Program-made: the position numbers and the translations under genes | Source of the DNA: Ascoidea tarda (nom. inval.) | Lineage: Eukaryota > Ascomycota > Saccharomycetes > Ascoideales > Ascoideaceae | DNA: 64,000 nucleotides | Direction of reading: 5' to 3' | Assembly (NCBI GenBank): GCA_030560485.1 | Contig: JAKTTS010000011.1 | Coordinates: 1 to 64,000, forward strand | In this document: positions 39,696 to 50,822 of the stretch, piece after piece | Layout of the letters: the number at the start of each line of letters is the position of its first letter | Numbering within the stretch: the first letter of the stretch is position 1 | The notes under the pieces: model-generated | What the model saw: only the letters and a program-made list of their open reading frames with translations | The model's database searches: none | Told to the model about the DNA's origin: nothing

Positions 39696-40713
39696 GGTAA
39701 TCAAAGGAATAGTAGCATCCAGCTTGTCTCTTTCCACTGTTTCTATGCTCGTCCACCAGTGTTCTTGTTGTATCTCTGGAAAGTATTATATTGTTCTAAG
39801 ATTCTGGGGCTCCAATATAAGGGCTGGGACATCCATAGATGCGGATCCGCGTATTCAAACACACGCACACGTATAATTACGTAAACATGCATCAAGTGCA
39901 CCATCTCGCTGGGCCCCGAAGTGATGTATTTTGGTTCAAGAACCAAAACCATTTTTATGCTTTCTCTGGTGAATGCTGCCGGCAAAGCTATGGGTGAATT
40001 CGACTTGGACTGTGCATATGAAAAATGCAATGGCTTTTTTATTTATATACTGGACATCATAACAGATACCATTTTGAATAGATGCAAGAAACCGCTTGCA
40101 TGTTGTCTACAAGAGCAATACGTTCAGCTGCCTCGTGATTATCCGGAGCTTTCGATAGTTTTCTTTTATCTTTTGAGTTGAAGCAATAGTTTAGTTTATG
40201 TAGGGATGACAGGATCAAGCAACTACAGGCTTTCTGGTCGGTGTGTGTTTGAACAGTACATTGCCAACAAGACGGTTATGTTTTCCGAGAGGACAGAATG
40301 CCTAAGAACATGAACACAGCTTTCTCTCCAATGTTTATATTTGATACAAATATCCCATTAACCCCAATGAGACAATTGCTGCCAAAGCGACAGAAACGGG
40401 CTGCACATGTGACCGTATCCGCGTTGCTGGTTTACCCACGTGTGCAACGTCTACATCAGACCGCGGCTGTAGGCTTTGGATCCAGGAAGGTGGTAGTAAC
40501 CAGCACTACGGGGGCTTCCATCAGCAGACACTGGGCTGCACTTTTTGCTGCTTTTCAGACTGAAAGGAATCAACAAACTGACAGAATTGCATTTATAAGC
40601 TCGATATTCTGTTGTTATCTGGCTGCCTGTACTTGTTTTCTCTTTTACTTGCTCACAGGACACTCTTCACAAGAAATTAGTTTCAATTCTTCCTGGAATA
40701 TCTAGATATTCTC
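39696..40713. promoter_or_regulatory. Divergent promoter, CENP-B-like gene/PFK26
   Basis: About 1 kb, much GC-richer than the neighbouring genes between 39830 and 40680. It contains CACGTG at 40437-40442. Small open frames on both strands (such as 40298-40705 and 39743-40030) show no domain and are rejected. Confidence 0.5.
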
Positions 40714-43659
40714 ATGACAACTCGCACAATTCAAAAGAAACCGCTGATAACCATTACTTCTTCTTCTGACCATTCGAATGAGAGTCTAACAAACACCAAC
40801 GATAGTGATACCATCAGTCAAAACAATGGCAACGTTGAACCTGATACCGAAAGGGCTCTCTCCAGAAAGAAGAAGTCTCTAAGATTCCAATCAGTTCCCC
40901 AGTTCATCGAAAGTGCTATCGTTTCTTCCTCTGACGACGACGATCTGGATGTCTCCAACAACAGAAACAATGCCAGCAGATCTGTTTCTCCTGGCACAAA
41001 GCTAATCAACAGCTTCACAATCAACCGTTCTTATCCTCACAATTCCTCTCATACTCAAGCTCATCACCACCCTAATTTTCGCACTAATGAAGGCAACAAA
41101 GATACTAAAAATCACTTACATAACTGTAATCTTAACAACAAGAACAAGAACAAGAATAGCAACTTCAATGTGGCCACTGATAGCATTAACTTAATGAGCC
41201 TCCATGACTTGCCAGCCTTTAAAAAAAGACCTCTAAGTGACACTCCCTTTGGTTCTAGAAACGCTTCTCCTGTTTTACTACCCACTGATGACTTGGATAA
41301 AGAGTCCGATAACAACAATGATGGCGATTCTGATTCTGATTTAGATTTAAACAATAACCTTGACAACCCAAACAATGATGTAAATCACATTTTCCTATCA
41401 TCAAAAGATTCATTAAAAACTAAAACCAAAAACACATCCACCAACAACAACAACAAAAACAACAAGAGCAGTGAAATTGATTTCTCGTCTCCTGCAAGCT
41501 TGGAAAAACTAGACAAGGTTTTGAATGAACATTTAAACAAAAAACACACAAGAAGAGCAACAACTTTAGATGTTCCTGGCCTAACAAAATCAAAAACATC
41601 TCCTGATGGGACAATTGCAAATTTAAATATTGGTTCCAAATTAGTTGTTGTAATGGTTGGTTTGCCGGCAAGAGGCAAATCTTACATCACAAATAAACTA
41701 ACAAGATACTTGAACTGGTCCCAGCATAATTGCAGAGTATTCAATGTCGGTAATACAAGAAGAAAAGACGATGCAATGAATTTGGGTCCTGCTTCCAAAC
41801 CTTTATCTGATTCTCCATCCCCTGAAAACAATTCAAAAAATAATTCAACTAATGATTTAAAAAACATCAATACCAACGATCATGATAAAAAAAAGAAGCT
41901 ATTAAATCCAAATGACATTGCAACGATCCATGACGCTAACTTTTTTTCTCCCTTAAATAAAAAAAGTAAAGCCATTCGAGAAAAGTGGGCAATGGACACT
42001 CTAGATCAATTACTAGACTACATAATCGACGGTCCGGGTTCTGTTGGAATTTTTGATGCTACAAATACAACCAAATCAAGAAGACAAAAAATCTTGAATA
42101 AAATTTCAAAGAGATCAAATAACCAACTAAAAGTGTTATTTTTAGAAAGTATTTGTGACGATCCTGCTTTATTACAAAAAAACATGAGACTAAAACTTTC
42201 TGGTCCTGATTACAAAAAAATGGATCCAACTGTCGCTTTGAAAGATTTTACTGAAAGATTGCACAACTATGAAAAAGTTTATGAAACAATCGATCAACAA
42301 GAAGAGGACTCGTTTGTTAATACCAATTACCAGTATATTAAAATGATCAATGTTGGTAGAAAAATTGTTTCGTTTAATATCCAAGGGTTTTTAGCTTCTC
42401 AGACAGTCTATTTTCTTTTAAATTTCAACTTGGCTGAGCGAATGATTTGGATAACTAGACATGGTGAAAGTTTTGACAACATTCAAGGGAAAATTGGAGG
42501 AGATTCAGAATTAACCGCCAGAGGTTTGAAATTTTCAAAAGTTTTAGCAAAGTTCATTGCATTTAAAAAGGAAGAGTTTCGTAAAAAACAAATTCAAAAT
42601 TTTAAAGATCAACTAATTAATAGTGTCAAATTTTCTGCTGAATTGTTAAATGGCCAAAATGCTGAAGATAACAGAGTTCCGCAAGAACCAACATTTTCAG
42701 TCTGGACAAGTATGCTAAAGAGAGGTGTTCAAACTGCGCAATATTTCAACGAAAATGAATTTTTCATAAAGGAGATGAAAATGTTGGATGAACTAGGTTC
42801 AGGTAAAATGGATGGTAAAACATATCAAGAAATCCAAGACAATTATCCAGAAGAATTTCAAGCAAGAATTGATAACAAGATGACATACCGATACCCCGGA
42901 TTAGGTGGAGAATCATATTTAGATGTTATTAATAGATTAAAACCTATTATAACCGAGACCGAAAGGTCTGAGGATCACATTATGATTGTTTCACACCGAG
43001 TTGTTTGCCGAATTTTATTGGCATATTTTATGGATTTAGACAAAAAGGAAATTGGTAGGTTAGATATTCCATTGCACAGCTGCTATGTATTAACACCCAA
43101 ACCTTATGGTGTTGATTGGGAATTGTATGAGTTTAATGAAAAGAGTGATTGGTTTGATAAAGTTGATAAATTCAAGTATACCAGGCTATTGAAGCAAATT
43201 TCCATTAATTACAATGAAAAGAGAAAGTATTCAGTTGTCCCAACCTTACCTAGCGATAAATTGAAGATCCGAAATGAATTACTATTGCCATTTGTTAACA
43301 TGGGTAGCAATCTTACTAGCGGATATGGGACCAGTGTTGCAACACCGGATGGTATTCAAACTCCAGCGATGATTACAAATTATACGTATAATAGAGACCG
43401 ATTTAATGCGTTGCCTAATCGTGGGATACGAACAGGAAATGGTGCTAGTAATATGAAAAGTATTTTTCAAACCGCAATTTCAAACAGTGCAAAAGAGAAG
43501 AGCAATGATAATGATGATAATAATAGTATTATTATTAACGAAGATGAAGATGATAATAAAGATAATGGAAAGAACCCTCTTGAATCAAGTGCTTCATATT
43601 CAATTGATCAGCTAACTGAGAAATTACAAAGGCTTCATGATGAACAACAAAAGGAGTAG
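40714..43659 (+). CDS. PFK26: 6-phosphofructo-2-kinase / fructose-2,6-bisphosphatase
   Basis: 981 residues. It makes, and probably also degrades, fructose 2,6-bisphosphate, the activator of glycolysis. The first 300 residues are a disordered Ser/Asn-rich extension, as in the long yeast Pfk26 type. Kinase domain: Walker A VGLPARGKS (about 314-322), FNVGNTRRK, GIFDATNTTKSRRQ, with an insert of about 55 residues (about 355-410). Phosphatase domain: TRHGES with the phospho-acceptor His at 583, the acid Glu in LDELGSG (693), and the second His in VSHRVV (761). As I recall, S. cerevisiae Pfk26 carries Ser in place of the first His and lacks phosphatase activity; here all three residues are kept, so a bifunctional enzyme is predicted. 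The C-terminal 120 residues are disordered. Confidence 0.92.
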   Translation: MTTRTIQKKPLITITSSSDHSNESLTNTNDSDTISQNNGNVEPDTERALSRKKKSLRFQSVPQFIESAIVSSSDDDDLDVSNNRNNASRSVSPGTKLINSFTINRSYPHNSSHTQAHHHPNFRTNEGNKDTKNHLHNCNLNNKNKNKNSNFNVATDSINLMSLHDLPAFKKRPLSDTPFGSRNASPVLLPTDDLDKESDNNNDGDSDSDLDLNNNLDNPNNDVNHIFLSSKDSLKTKTKNTSTNNNNKNNKSSEIDFSSPASLEKLDKVLNEHLNKKHTRRATTLDVPGLTKSKTSPDGTIANLNIGSKLVVVMVGLPARGKSYITNKLTRYLNWSQHNCRVFNVGNTRRKDDAMNLGPASKPLSDSPSPENNSKNNSTNDLKNINTNDHDKKKKLLNPNDIATIHDANFFSPLNKKSKAIREKWAMDTLDQLLDYIIDGPGSVGIFDATNTTKSRRQKILNKISKRSNNQLKVLFLESICDDPALLQKNMRLKLSGPDYKKMDPTVALKDFTERLHNYEKVYETIDQQEEDSFVNTNYQYIKMINVGRKIVSFNIQGFLASQTVYFLLNFNLAERMIWITRHGESFDNIQGKIGGDSELTARGLKFSKVLAKFIAFKKEEFRKKQIQNFKDQLINSVKFSAELLNGQNAEDNRVPQEPTFSVWTSMLKRGVQTAQYFNENEFFIKEMKMLDELGSGKMDGKTYQEIQDNYPEEFQARIDNKMTYRYPGLGGESYLDVINRLKPIITETERSEDHIMIVSHRVVCRILLAYFMDLDKKEIGRLDIPLHSCYVLTPKPYGVDWELYEFNEKSDWFDKVDKFKYTRLLKQISINYNEKRKYSVVPTLPSDKLKIRNELLLPFVNMGSNLTSGYGTSVATPDGIQTPAMITNYTYNRDRFNALPNRGIRTGNGASNMKSIFQTAISNSAKEKSNDNDDNNSIIINEDEDDNKDNGKNPLESSASYSIDQLTEKLQRLHDEQQKE

Positions 43660-43680
43660 AACTAAAAAAAGATTATGATT

Positions 43681-43738
43681 TAATTCAGTTCAATTCAGTT
43701 CAGTTCAGTTCAATTCAATTCAATTCAATTCAATTCAT
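43681..43738 (+). repeat. Pentanucleotide repeat TTCAG/TTCAA
   Basis: About eleven head-to-tail five-base units, mixing CAGTT and CAATT forms, directly after the PFK26 stop codon, in the presumed 3' untranslated region. Confidence 0.8.
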
Positions 43739-44335
43739 TTAGGTTAAAATAAAATAAGACAAAATACTTTTATATAATATGGTATAATATTAATCGATTT
43801 TTTTTGTTTTTTTTTTGTAATTTATGATTTTATGTTAAGATATAATTAGATAAATATATAAGATAAAAATAGATAGAGAAATGAAGGAATGTTCCAAATG
43901 AATCGTATTCAAATAAGAAAGAGCAAAACACATTTGAATAGTTTAATTCAGGTTGGGATCAAAGATTTAAATAAAATAAACTCGAGTAAATTGATTTAGG
44001 CATCGCTTTGAATCATTATATTATTGAGCGAATATAGGGATCTTCGAAGATGCCAGGTATATTAGTAAAAAGACAAGAGAATATTAATAGTCAAAGAAAT
44101 AAAAAAAAGAATTACATGGCTTAGTTGAGTTGAGTTGAGTTAAAAAAAAAGAGACGTTTATTTATAGTGCACTAAGAATATAATCGATCCATCTATGATT
44201 ATATTGATGATACATTGGTTGCAAATTGTAGTGAGTGTGGCATTTTCTGTTTAAAAAGCAGAAAAGAAAAAAAGACGGGTCGGGTAATAGGCACTGAGAA
44301 CAAAAAAAAAGCAAGGTGTGAGAGAGGACTGTGGG

Positions 44336-44342
44336 CCAATCA
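44336..44342 (+). promoter_or_regulatory. CCAAT box upstream of NUIM
   Basis: CCAATCA, the extended Hap complex core, 220 bases before the NUIM ATG. Hap2/3/4/5 drives respiratory genes in yeast, so placement and gene type agree. Direct evidence is only the motif. Confidence 0.4.
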
Positions 44343-44560
44343 GCGAACGAGAAATAGTCATTACACGACGGAGTTGTGAGTGAAATATGGAAGAGAACCG
44401 TTGAGCATCAGAAGCTGAAGAAAGTGAGCATCGATTATCATTAGAAAGTATAGGAGACAGGAGACAGTGTAATATAAGACCAAGACCAAGATCATACGAG
44501 ATAAGAGAAATATAAGATAACAAGATAATAAGATAATATAATATATTGCGTACAGAGAAC

Positions 44561-45217
44561 ATGCTTTCAAGAACAGTTTTTCGTCCATTGGGAATACATT
44601 CAAGCAAACGATTATTTTCGAGCAATGTGATGAGATTGTTGCCAGCATCAATGACAGCATCGCCAGCAGAAGAGCTCTATCCCTCAGGGTTTCGAATTCC
44701 CAGACCCAAGACGTGGGAAGAAGGATCCGAGAGTGCTTTAGACAAGGCTACAAAGTTTTTCTTGCTTTCAGAAATGTTCAGAGGGATGTACATCTGTTTG
44801 GAGATGTATTTCAGAGCGCCATACACAATTTACTATCCATTTGAAAAGGGACCAATGTCACCAAGATTCAGAGGAGAGCACGCTTTACGAAGATATCCTA
44901 CGGGAGAAGAAAGATGTATTGCATGCAAACTCTGTGAAGCTGTTTGTCCAGCACAGGCAATTACCATTGAAGCCGAAGAGAGAGCCGATGGATCGCGAAG
45001 AACATACAAGTACGACATCGATATGACCAAGTGTATTTACTGTGGATACTGTCAAGAAAGCTGTCCCGTCGATGCAATTGTCGAGACCCCCAACACAGAA
45101 TACGCCACCGAGACCAGAGAGGAGTTACTATATAACAAGGAGAAGTTGTTGGCCAATGGGGACAAGTGGGAGCAGGAAATTCAATACTGTTTGGATTCTG
45201 ATGCCCCCTACAGATGA
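44561..45217 (+). CDS. NUIM: Complex I 23-kDa iron-sulfur subunit (NDUFS8/TYKY)
   Basis: 218 residues from ATG 44561; an upstream in-frame TTG is not used. It is a subunit of the peripheral arm of mitochondrial NADH:ubiquinone oxidoreductase, carrying clusters N6a and N6b. The N-terminal 30 or so residues ([20 protein letters not shown]) are a typical mitochondrial presequence. Two CxxCxxCxxxCP motifs bind the two 4Fe-4S clusters: Cys 119/122/125/129 ([12 protein letters not shown]) and 158/161/164/168 ([12 protein letters not shown]). Conserved family text includes [17 protein letters not shown] and [20 protein letters not shown]. Its codons are GC-richer than most neighbours'. Its presence shows that this yeast has a proton-pumping complex I. 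Confidence 0.97.
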   Translation: MLSRTVFRPLGIHSSKRLFSSNVMRLLPASMTASPAEELYPSGFRIPRPKTWEEGSESALDKATKFFLLSEMFRGMYICLEMYFRAPYTIYYPFEKGPMSPRFRGEHALRRYPTGEERCIACKLCEAVCPAQAITIEAEERADGSRRTYKYDIDMTKCIYCGYCQESCPVDAIVETPNTEYATETREELLYNKEKLLANGDKWEQEIQYCLDSDAPYR

Positions 45218-46848
45218 TCGCAAATGCTGTATGAAAACTCCACAATTATATGAACCTGAAATTGAAATTGAAACAGTTATAATCTATATTAAGATAAGAT
45301 AAGAACCAATTAAGATTCAAGAAAAAAGGGATTGAAACCAAAAATAAAAAAGAAATACACAATATAACACCCACGCTCACCTTCTAATGACTAAATTCAC
45401 ATGTTACTTTTACATACACCTTTCTACTATTAATATATTCTATTCTTTTTATGCCCTTACACTTTTGTGCGCTGTCTTTCTTTGTTTGGGACTAGAACCC
45501 ATGAAAACAGCAGGAAGTTCTAAAAATACAAACAGGGAAACGGAGAAGTTCCCGAACAGTGCTGCGTTCGTTTCAAATCAGGACGGCCCAAATGAGCGAC
45601 CAGACCTCCTTGATCTCCAGAAGACTGCGTAAAACAAGTCACACCGTGTCGCCGCAAAAGCGGTGCAGGAACAGCGCAAAAGCAGCGCAGACCCCTCAGT
45701 GCTAGAACCAGGTTCTACTCGGTCTAGGCCCAGCTGCACAGCGCTGTCACACTGAAAACAACATTGCAAGATGATACCCACCCAAGTTAGAGCTGTGATT
45801 CGCCCACACCGTCAATTTCAGTTTCATTCTCCAGCACCGTCATCGTCTGCTCAGCGTCTGGCCTTCAGCGCCTGCTTGGAGGCTGCTGGTCGGAGGCTGC
45901 TCAGCAACTGCTCAGCGACTACCTTTGCTGCTTGGGGCCCGTTTCTTGTCCTTCCTCTGCTTCCATTTCCCTTCCAATTTCTTTCCCAACTCGTAAAACC
46001 AAAATAAAAACTTTTTATCCCATCTTAATTTCCATTCTTTAGTGTTATACATTTCAAACATACCCTGCTGTTTCAAAACCTGTCCACAAAACAGCTGCTG
46101 CTTACTGCATACACACACCACGCAGCGCGCAGGAACATACGCAGCAACTCAAATCCGGACATTCAGTCTGCTTTGCCATTGGCCAGTTGCTGCAGCTCGC
46201 AAAAGCATCGTGGAAACCGCAACCGGGACGCACACCGGCTGCAAACTTCGCTGCAAATCGCTGCATAATAACGCAATGTTTACCTTTGAAAACAAAACAT
46301 TCAGAAATTAATTTTAGAAACACAGTTTCAACTTATAAAAATAGAAAAAAAGTTCTTCAAATAAGTGAATCAAAAGCTTTTTAAAACTATGAAAATCCAT
46401 TTTGGTTTATTTCTAAATTTTCCTAAATTTTATCAAACGCAAAAGAGAAGGAAAGAAAAAAAAGTACTCAACTATCTGGTTAATAAATAAATAAGTAAAA
46501 GAACTAATCAAAGAAACAAAACAAAAAAACAAAAAACAAAAAACAAAAAATAATCAGAAAACTGTTTACGGAATCTTCCAATCACTTAATCAAATCAATA
46601 TTCAAACCTTTCAAAAGTTCATCAGAAAATAATCTACATATATCCTCTTTTCAGTTTGGAAACTATTGTTTGATATTTTCTGCACTGCATCTCAGTTTTT
46701 TTACTTTTAAATACTCTAATTATTGTATTTTTTTTCTTTTCCTTTCCTCTATTTCAAATCAATATAATAGATCATCAATAGATACTCAATAGATCTTCAA
46801 TAGATAGTGTCCCACTCTGTCATACTTCTCTTTATCTAAATATCTAAA
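45218..46848. promoter_or_regulatory. Long intergenic region upstream of MSG5
   Basis: 1.6 kb between two plus-strand genes. 45490-46290 is GC-rich by local standards, with many GCAGC/GCTGC words and ATTGGCC near 46176. Overlapping short frames on both strands (45387-45632, 45771-46007, 46042-46311) have no domains and are rejected. The last 500 bases are AT-rich, with a repeated ATAGATCTTCAATAGATA-like unit near 46768-46806 just before the MSG5 start. Confidence 0.5.
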
Positions 46849-48870
46849 ATGGCTGACATATATCATAATAACTTATTCATCTCAACCAATAATTCCATAA
46901 ATAATAAAATCAACCACCCTTTAACTCTTTCCAATAATTCTACAAATCAACCTATATCCTACACCACCAACAGTACAAACAATAATGCCAATAACGATAT
47001 CGACGATAACCACACTTTGAAATTCCCTTCAAATTTAAGCAATTCAAAGATAAAATCAAGAAACACTAAAAATCTTTCCTTAAACTTATCCTCAATTACA
47101 AATAACAACTTCAATAAGAATAAAAACAATAAACTCAATTTATCCATATCAACTTCCACCTCAAACCACTTTAATCTTGATAATAATCTTAACAACAACA
47201 ATAACAACAACAGTTTTAATCTTCAACGTTTATCCCCATTAAATCGTTCAAATATCCCCTTAAATACTCCAATAATCCAAAATTTCAATCACAACGATAA
47301 CAATAATGATACTAACCTAATCAACAGCAACCACCCTTTGCCCTTCAGACACCCATCCTTATCCAAATCTCAGTCTCCAACCAACACATCTTCTTTATCC
47401 TCTTTATCCTCTCAAAATAATAACTCAATCAATAAAAATTATAATTTATCAAACTCTTCTCTACAGAGGAGAAGAAATAATTTATCTCTATCCTTATCAA
47501 TTCCCAATTCAAATTCAAATTCAAATTCAAATTCAAATTCAAGTTCAAATTCAAGTTCAAGTTTGAATTCAAATCTCAAAAATAACATCAAGATCAATAC
47601 TATAAAAAAACAATCATTCAATATTCAAAACTACCCCTTGACTGATAAATATCTCAACACTCTTTCCAATATCTCCAATAACATAACCTCCTCATTTAAT
47701 GATAATTTCTTCAACTACGATGAACATAAATTAAACGCTTACCCAAATGGTCCCATTTGCATCGAACCAAATTTATACTTATATTCTGAACCAACTCTAT
47801 CCCAACTAAATCAATTTGATGTCATCATCAACGTAGCGAAAGAAGTTAAGGTCCCATCGATATATAATCCTCCAAACGATTCTAACGCCAACGCCAATAA
47901 TAGCTTGACAATGTATAACAACAACAAAAAGACTCATACTCAATTACCAGAATATATTTACATGCCCTGGACTCATACTTCTCAACTATGTCCGGACTTT
48001 CCTCAATTAACAAAACTAATTGAATCAAATTTGAATAAAAATTTAAGAATCTTAATTCACTGTCAATGTGGTGTCTCAAGATCTGCTTCTTTAGTAGTTG
48101 CCTACATAATGAAATTGAAAAATTTAAAATTCTCTGATGCCTATTGTTTTGTCAAGGAAAAAGCTTCTGAAATCTGTCCCAACATGACTTTATTATATGA
48201 ATTGATTGAATGGGGCGAAATTTTATCAAAAAGTCAATCAGTTATCAATAACAGCATTAATAATAACAACGCTAATACTACCAATAATAACAACACTACT
48301 ACTATTACTGCTGCTACTACTACTATCACTAATAATAATAACATCAATATAGATAACGATGATAATGATGATAATGATGATAATGATGATAATGATGATA
48401 ACGAGATAATATCAACCGCCGGAACCAATATAAGCACAACCGACTCAACAAGCACTTCAGATTCTACGACTACTTCAGCTACAACTTCAGCTTCATCAAC
48501 TAACAACGAATATGGAAGGTTCTACTCCAAACAGAAAAGATTCAGCTGGGAAGATTCAAGCGACGATTCAAGTAATGATGACGATGACGATAACAATCAC
48601 TCCATCTACTTTAACAGCTCAAGTACTATTACCAATAATAGAAAGAATAAACTACAGTTGCCAATAGTTAATCATCGAAATGACCATAGTGAACATAGCA
48701 ATGATTACAATGATATCGATAATGACAATGATATCACCAGTATCAATAGTTTGAAAGGTAGATCAAACAGGTCAAGTAGATCCGTTTCACTACAAAGTTC
48801 ATCGGATTCAGACGTATTCTATACTCCCACGATATCATTCAAAGGCTTTTTTGGTAACAATTCTAATTAG
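46849..48870 (+). CDS. MSG5: Dual-specificity MAP kinase phosphatase, Msg5/Sdp1 type
   Basis: 673 residues; S. cerevisiae Msg5 has 489. It removes phosphate from Tyr and Thr of MAP kinases such as Fus3 and Slt2. The catalytic domain spans about residues 300-465. The signature LIHCQCGVSRSASLVVAYIM has the nucleophile Cys at 405, and the following PNMTLLYELIEWGE is typical of Msg5. The first 290 residues are Asn/Ser-rich, including a SNSN repeat; the C-terminal 200 residues are Asn/Asp/Ser-rich with an NDD repeat. MAP-kinase docking motifs may sit in the N-terminal part but are not clear by eye. Whether it matches Msg5 or the shorter Sdp1 better needs a tree; the long N-terminus favours Msg5. 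Confidence 0.88.
   Translation: MADIYHNNLFISTNNSINNKINHPLTLSNNSTNQPISYTTNSTNNNANNDIDDNHTLKFPSNLSNSKIKSRNTKNLSLNLSSITNNNFNKNKNNKLNLSISTSTSNHFNLDNNLNNNNNNNSFNLQRLSPLNRSNIPLNTPIIQNFNHNDNNNDTNLINSNHPLPFRHPSLSKSQSPTNTSSLSSLSSQNNNSINKNYNLSNSSLQRRRNNLSLSLSIPNSNSNSNSNSNSSSNSSSSLNSNLKNNIKINTIKKQSFNIQNYPLTDKYLNTLSNISNNITSSFNDNFFNYDEHKLNAYPNGPICIEPNLYLYSEPTLSQLNQFDVIINVAKEVKVPSIYNPPNDSNANANNSLTMYNNNKKTHTQLPEYIYMPWTHTSQLCPDFPQLTKLIESNLNKNLRILIHCQCGVSRSASLVVAYIMKLKNLKFSDAYCFVKEKASEICPNMTLLYELIEWGEILSKSQSVINNSINNNNANTTNNNNTTTITAATTTITNNNNINIDNDDNDDNDDNDDNDDNEIISTAGTNISTTDSTSTSDSTTTSATTSASSTNNEYGRFYSKQKRFSWEDSSDDSSNDDDDDNNHSIYFNSSSTITNNRKNKLQLPIVNHRNDHSEHSNDYNDIDNDNDITSINSLKGRSNRSSRSVSLQSSSDSDVFYTPTISFKGFFGNNSN
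47507..47572 (+). repeat. TCAAAT/TCAAGT coding hexamer repeat in MSG5
   Basis: About ten head-to-tail hexamers encode a Ser-Asn run ahead of the phosphatase domain. A second in-frame 9-base repeat (GATAATGAT units, 48358-48402) encodes Asn-Asp-Asp after the domain. Confidence 0.8.
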
Positions 48871-50086
48871 TACTCGTTAACAGTTTTCAGTTCAAATAAC
48901 CATTCTTTGAAGATTCTTGAAAATTCTTAATTCTTAATTCTTAATCCTTAATTTTTAAAATTTTTCTAATTTCTAATTTCGAATTTCCAATTCTAACTTG
49001 ATAGTATTCTTATCTATATTGAAAACATCTGAATATTACAGTAAACAAAATTTTTGTTCATTCTACTTTCTTGTTTGGATTTTTCTTTGTTTTGTCTTTT
49101 AACTTTTACACATTTTTGTTCAAATCTTTTTGTTTTAATACTCCTTTATTTTTTTCTTGTTTTTGATTCTTTTTTGTTAGTTTTAGGAGAAGTTTGGGAA
49201 CGATAACATATTTTTATTTTCTACATTTCTTACATCATTAATTACTTTCTAATATCAACATTTTTTTTTTTTTCTCTTCTTTTCTCTTCTTTTTTCTTCT
49301 TTACTATGTTTTTTCATAAGTTTTCATTTACTACTTTTACTTTTTATCAGACTTTAAAAATTGCATTTTAAAACCTTTTAATTTTAAATTTTTTTTCTGT
49401 TGATTCATTTTGAGTTTTCTAACCCAAATCAAATTAGATACACTTGTGATAGATATTCATTTTATCATAAGGCAAACAGCTCTTACATCAGACCCAGTCG
49501 CAAATCGGGCTCAGAACACTTCCGACCTCCACATTCGAGTTTCAAACCGGAGATCTGCACGCCACGTGAATACAATACAAAACCACAACAGTGGAATTGC
49601 ATAATTGCACAGGATAAAACGTATCCGCACGCATCATACAGACGCTTAAAGCTTAGTGCGTTGGCAGCATGAGTACTCACACGCGCATGCATACGTCTAA
49701 AACGTTCTTATCTATCTCCAGCGCTGTTCATTGGTCAACCACAAAACAGAAAAAAACAAAACCCAGCTCTGTGACACGTGATGTAAACTTGTGCCACGCT
49801 TCTGGGTTCTGTACTCTACAGTATCGTGTTATGCATATACTGCAAGTAACTACCGCCTGGTACGTGATACCCCGCGTCTACACGCGTGTGTGTGTGTATA
49901 TATCAGGTGACTGGCCCGCTGTTTTTGAGAGCTACGATTCAGAAAAAAAAAAAAACAAATTGCAAATCAATTTTAACTATTGTCAAACCTCCCCAACTTT
50001 TATATCTGATATAGAATATTGCTTTGCTGGATTATTATATTGTAATTTTATTTTGGTATTTTGCAATCAACACACTGACATCAATT
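48871..50086. promoter_or_regulatory. MSG5 3' flank and HOS4 promoter region
   Basis: 1.2 kb. The left part (48900-49400) is T-rich with AATTCTTAATTCTTAA repeats. The block 49480-49930 is GC-richer and contains CACGTG at 49563-49568 and 49775-49780, ATTGGTC near 49730, and an ACACGCGTGTGTG tract (an MCB core, ACGCGT) near 49881. Short open frames here are rejected. Confidence 0.5.
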
Positions 50087-50764
50087 ATGGGTGATTACAA
50101 CAATAACCCAAACAACAACAGGCCTTCATCTAAAGATAGAGATTACGGCACTTACAGTCCAAATTATTCTTATAACAATAACAGCACTAAATATAACAAT
50201 ATCCAAAGAAATAGTCGCCCACTGTCCTCATCGATACCTCCAAAACGTTCTTCCAATTATAGTAATATAAGTAAAACATTTTCTGCTGAAAACAGCAATA
50301 TACCTAACCTAACCACTAGTAGTTTAATTAATTCTACGCCCTCGGCCAGCAACAACAGTCCCAATAATAATTTTGGGAGGAAATATAACCAAAAACGCAA
50401 TGACTATTACTCAAGAAATAACAATTATAGCAACAAATACTACAACAACAACAACGATAACAGCAAGCCAAATCTAAGCTATCGAACAAACTATAACAAC
50501 TACTCAAATTCTTACAACAATTACAACTCTTATCCAAATTCCTACAACAGTTATAACAGTAATAATAACAATAACAACAACAATAACTTAAATCTCTTGA
50601 ATAGCCAAAATAATAGTATAAACAATCTAAATAATAATACAAGCTCGATAAATAATGGCCAGATACAGAAAGATGCTACCACAATATATTCCTCTAATAG
50701 TTTCCATGAGAAAAATCAAAAGCTCTATTCTACTTCCACAAATATAAAGAGTAATCCTTATATA

Positions 50765-50822
<58 letters not shown>

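Larger units (their letters stand above)
43660..44560. promoter_or_regulatory. PFK26 3' flank and NUIM promoter region
   Basis: 901 bases. TTCAG/TTCAA pentamer repeats at 43681-43738 follow the PFK26 stop. A GTTGA repeat lies near 44122-44140. The last 300 bases form the NUIM promoter, with a CCAAT box. Minus-strand open frames near 44251-44660 overlap NUIM and are rejected. Confidence 0.5.

Noticed and set aside
45387-46311. Cluster of 60-90-codon frames on both strands upstream of MSG5
   Set aside because: They overlap each other in different frames, lack domains, and reflect the lower stop-codon density of the GC-richer block.
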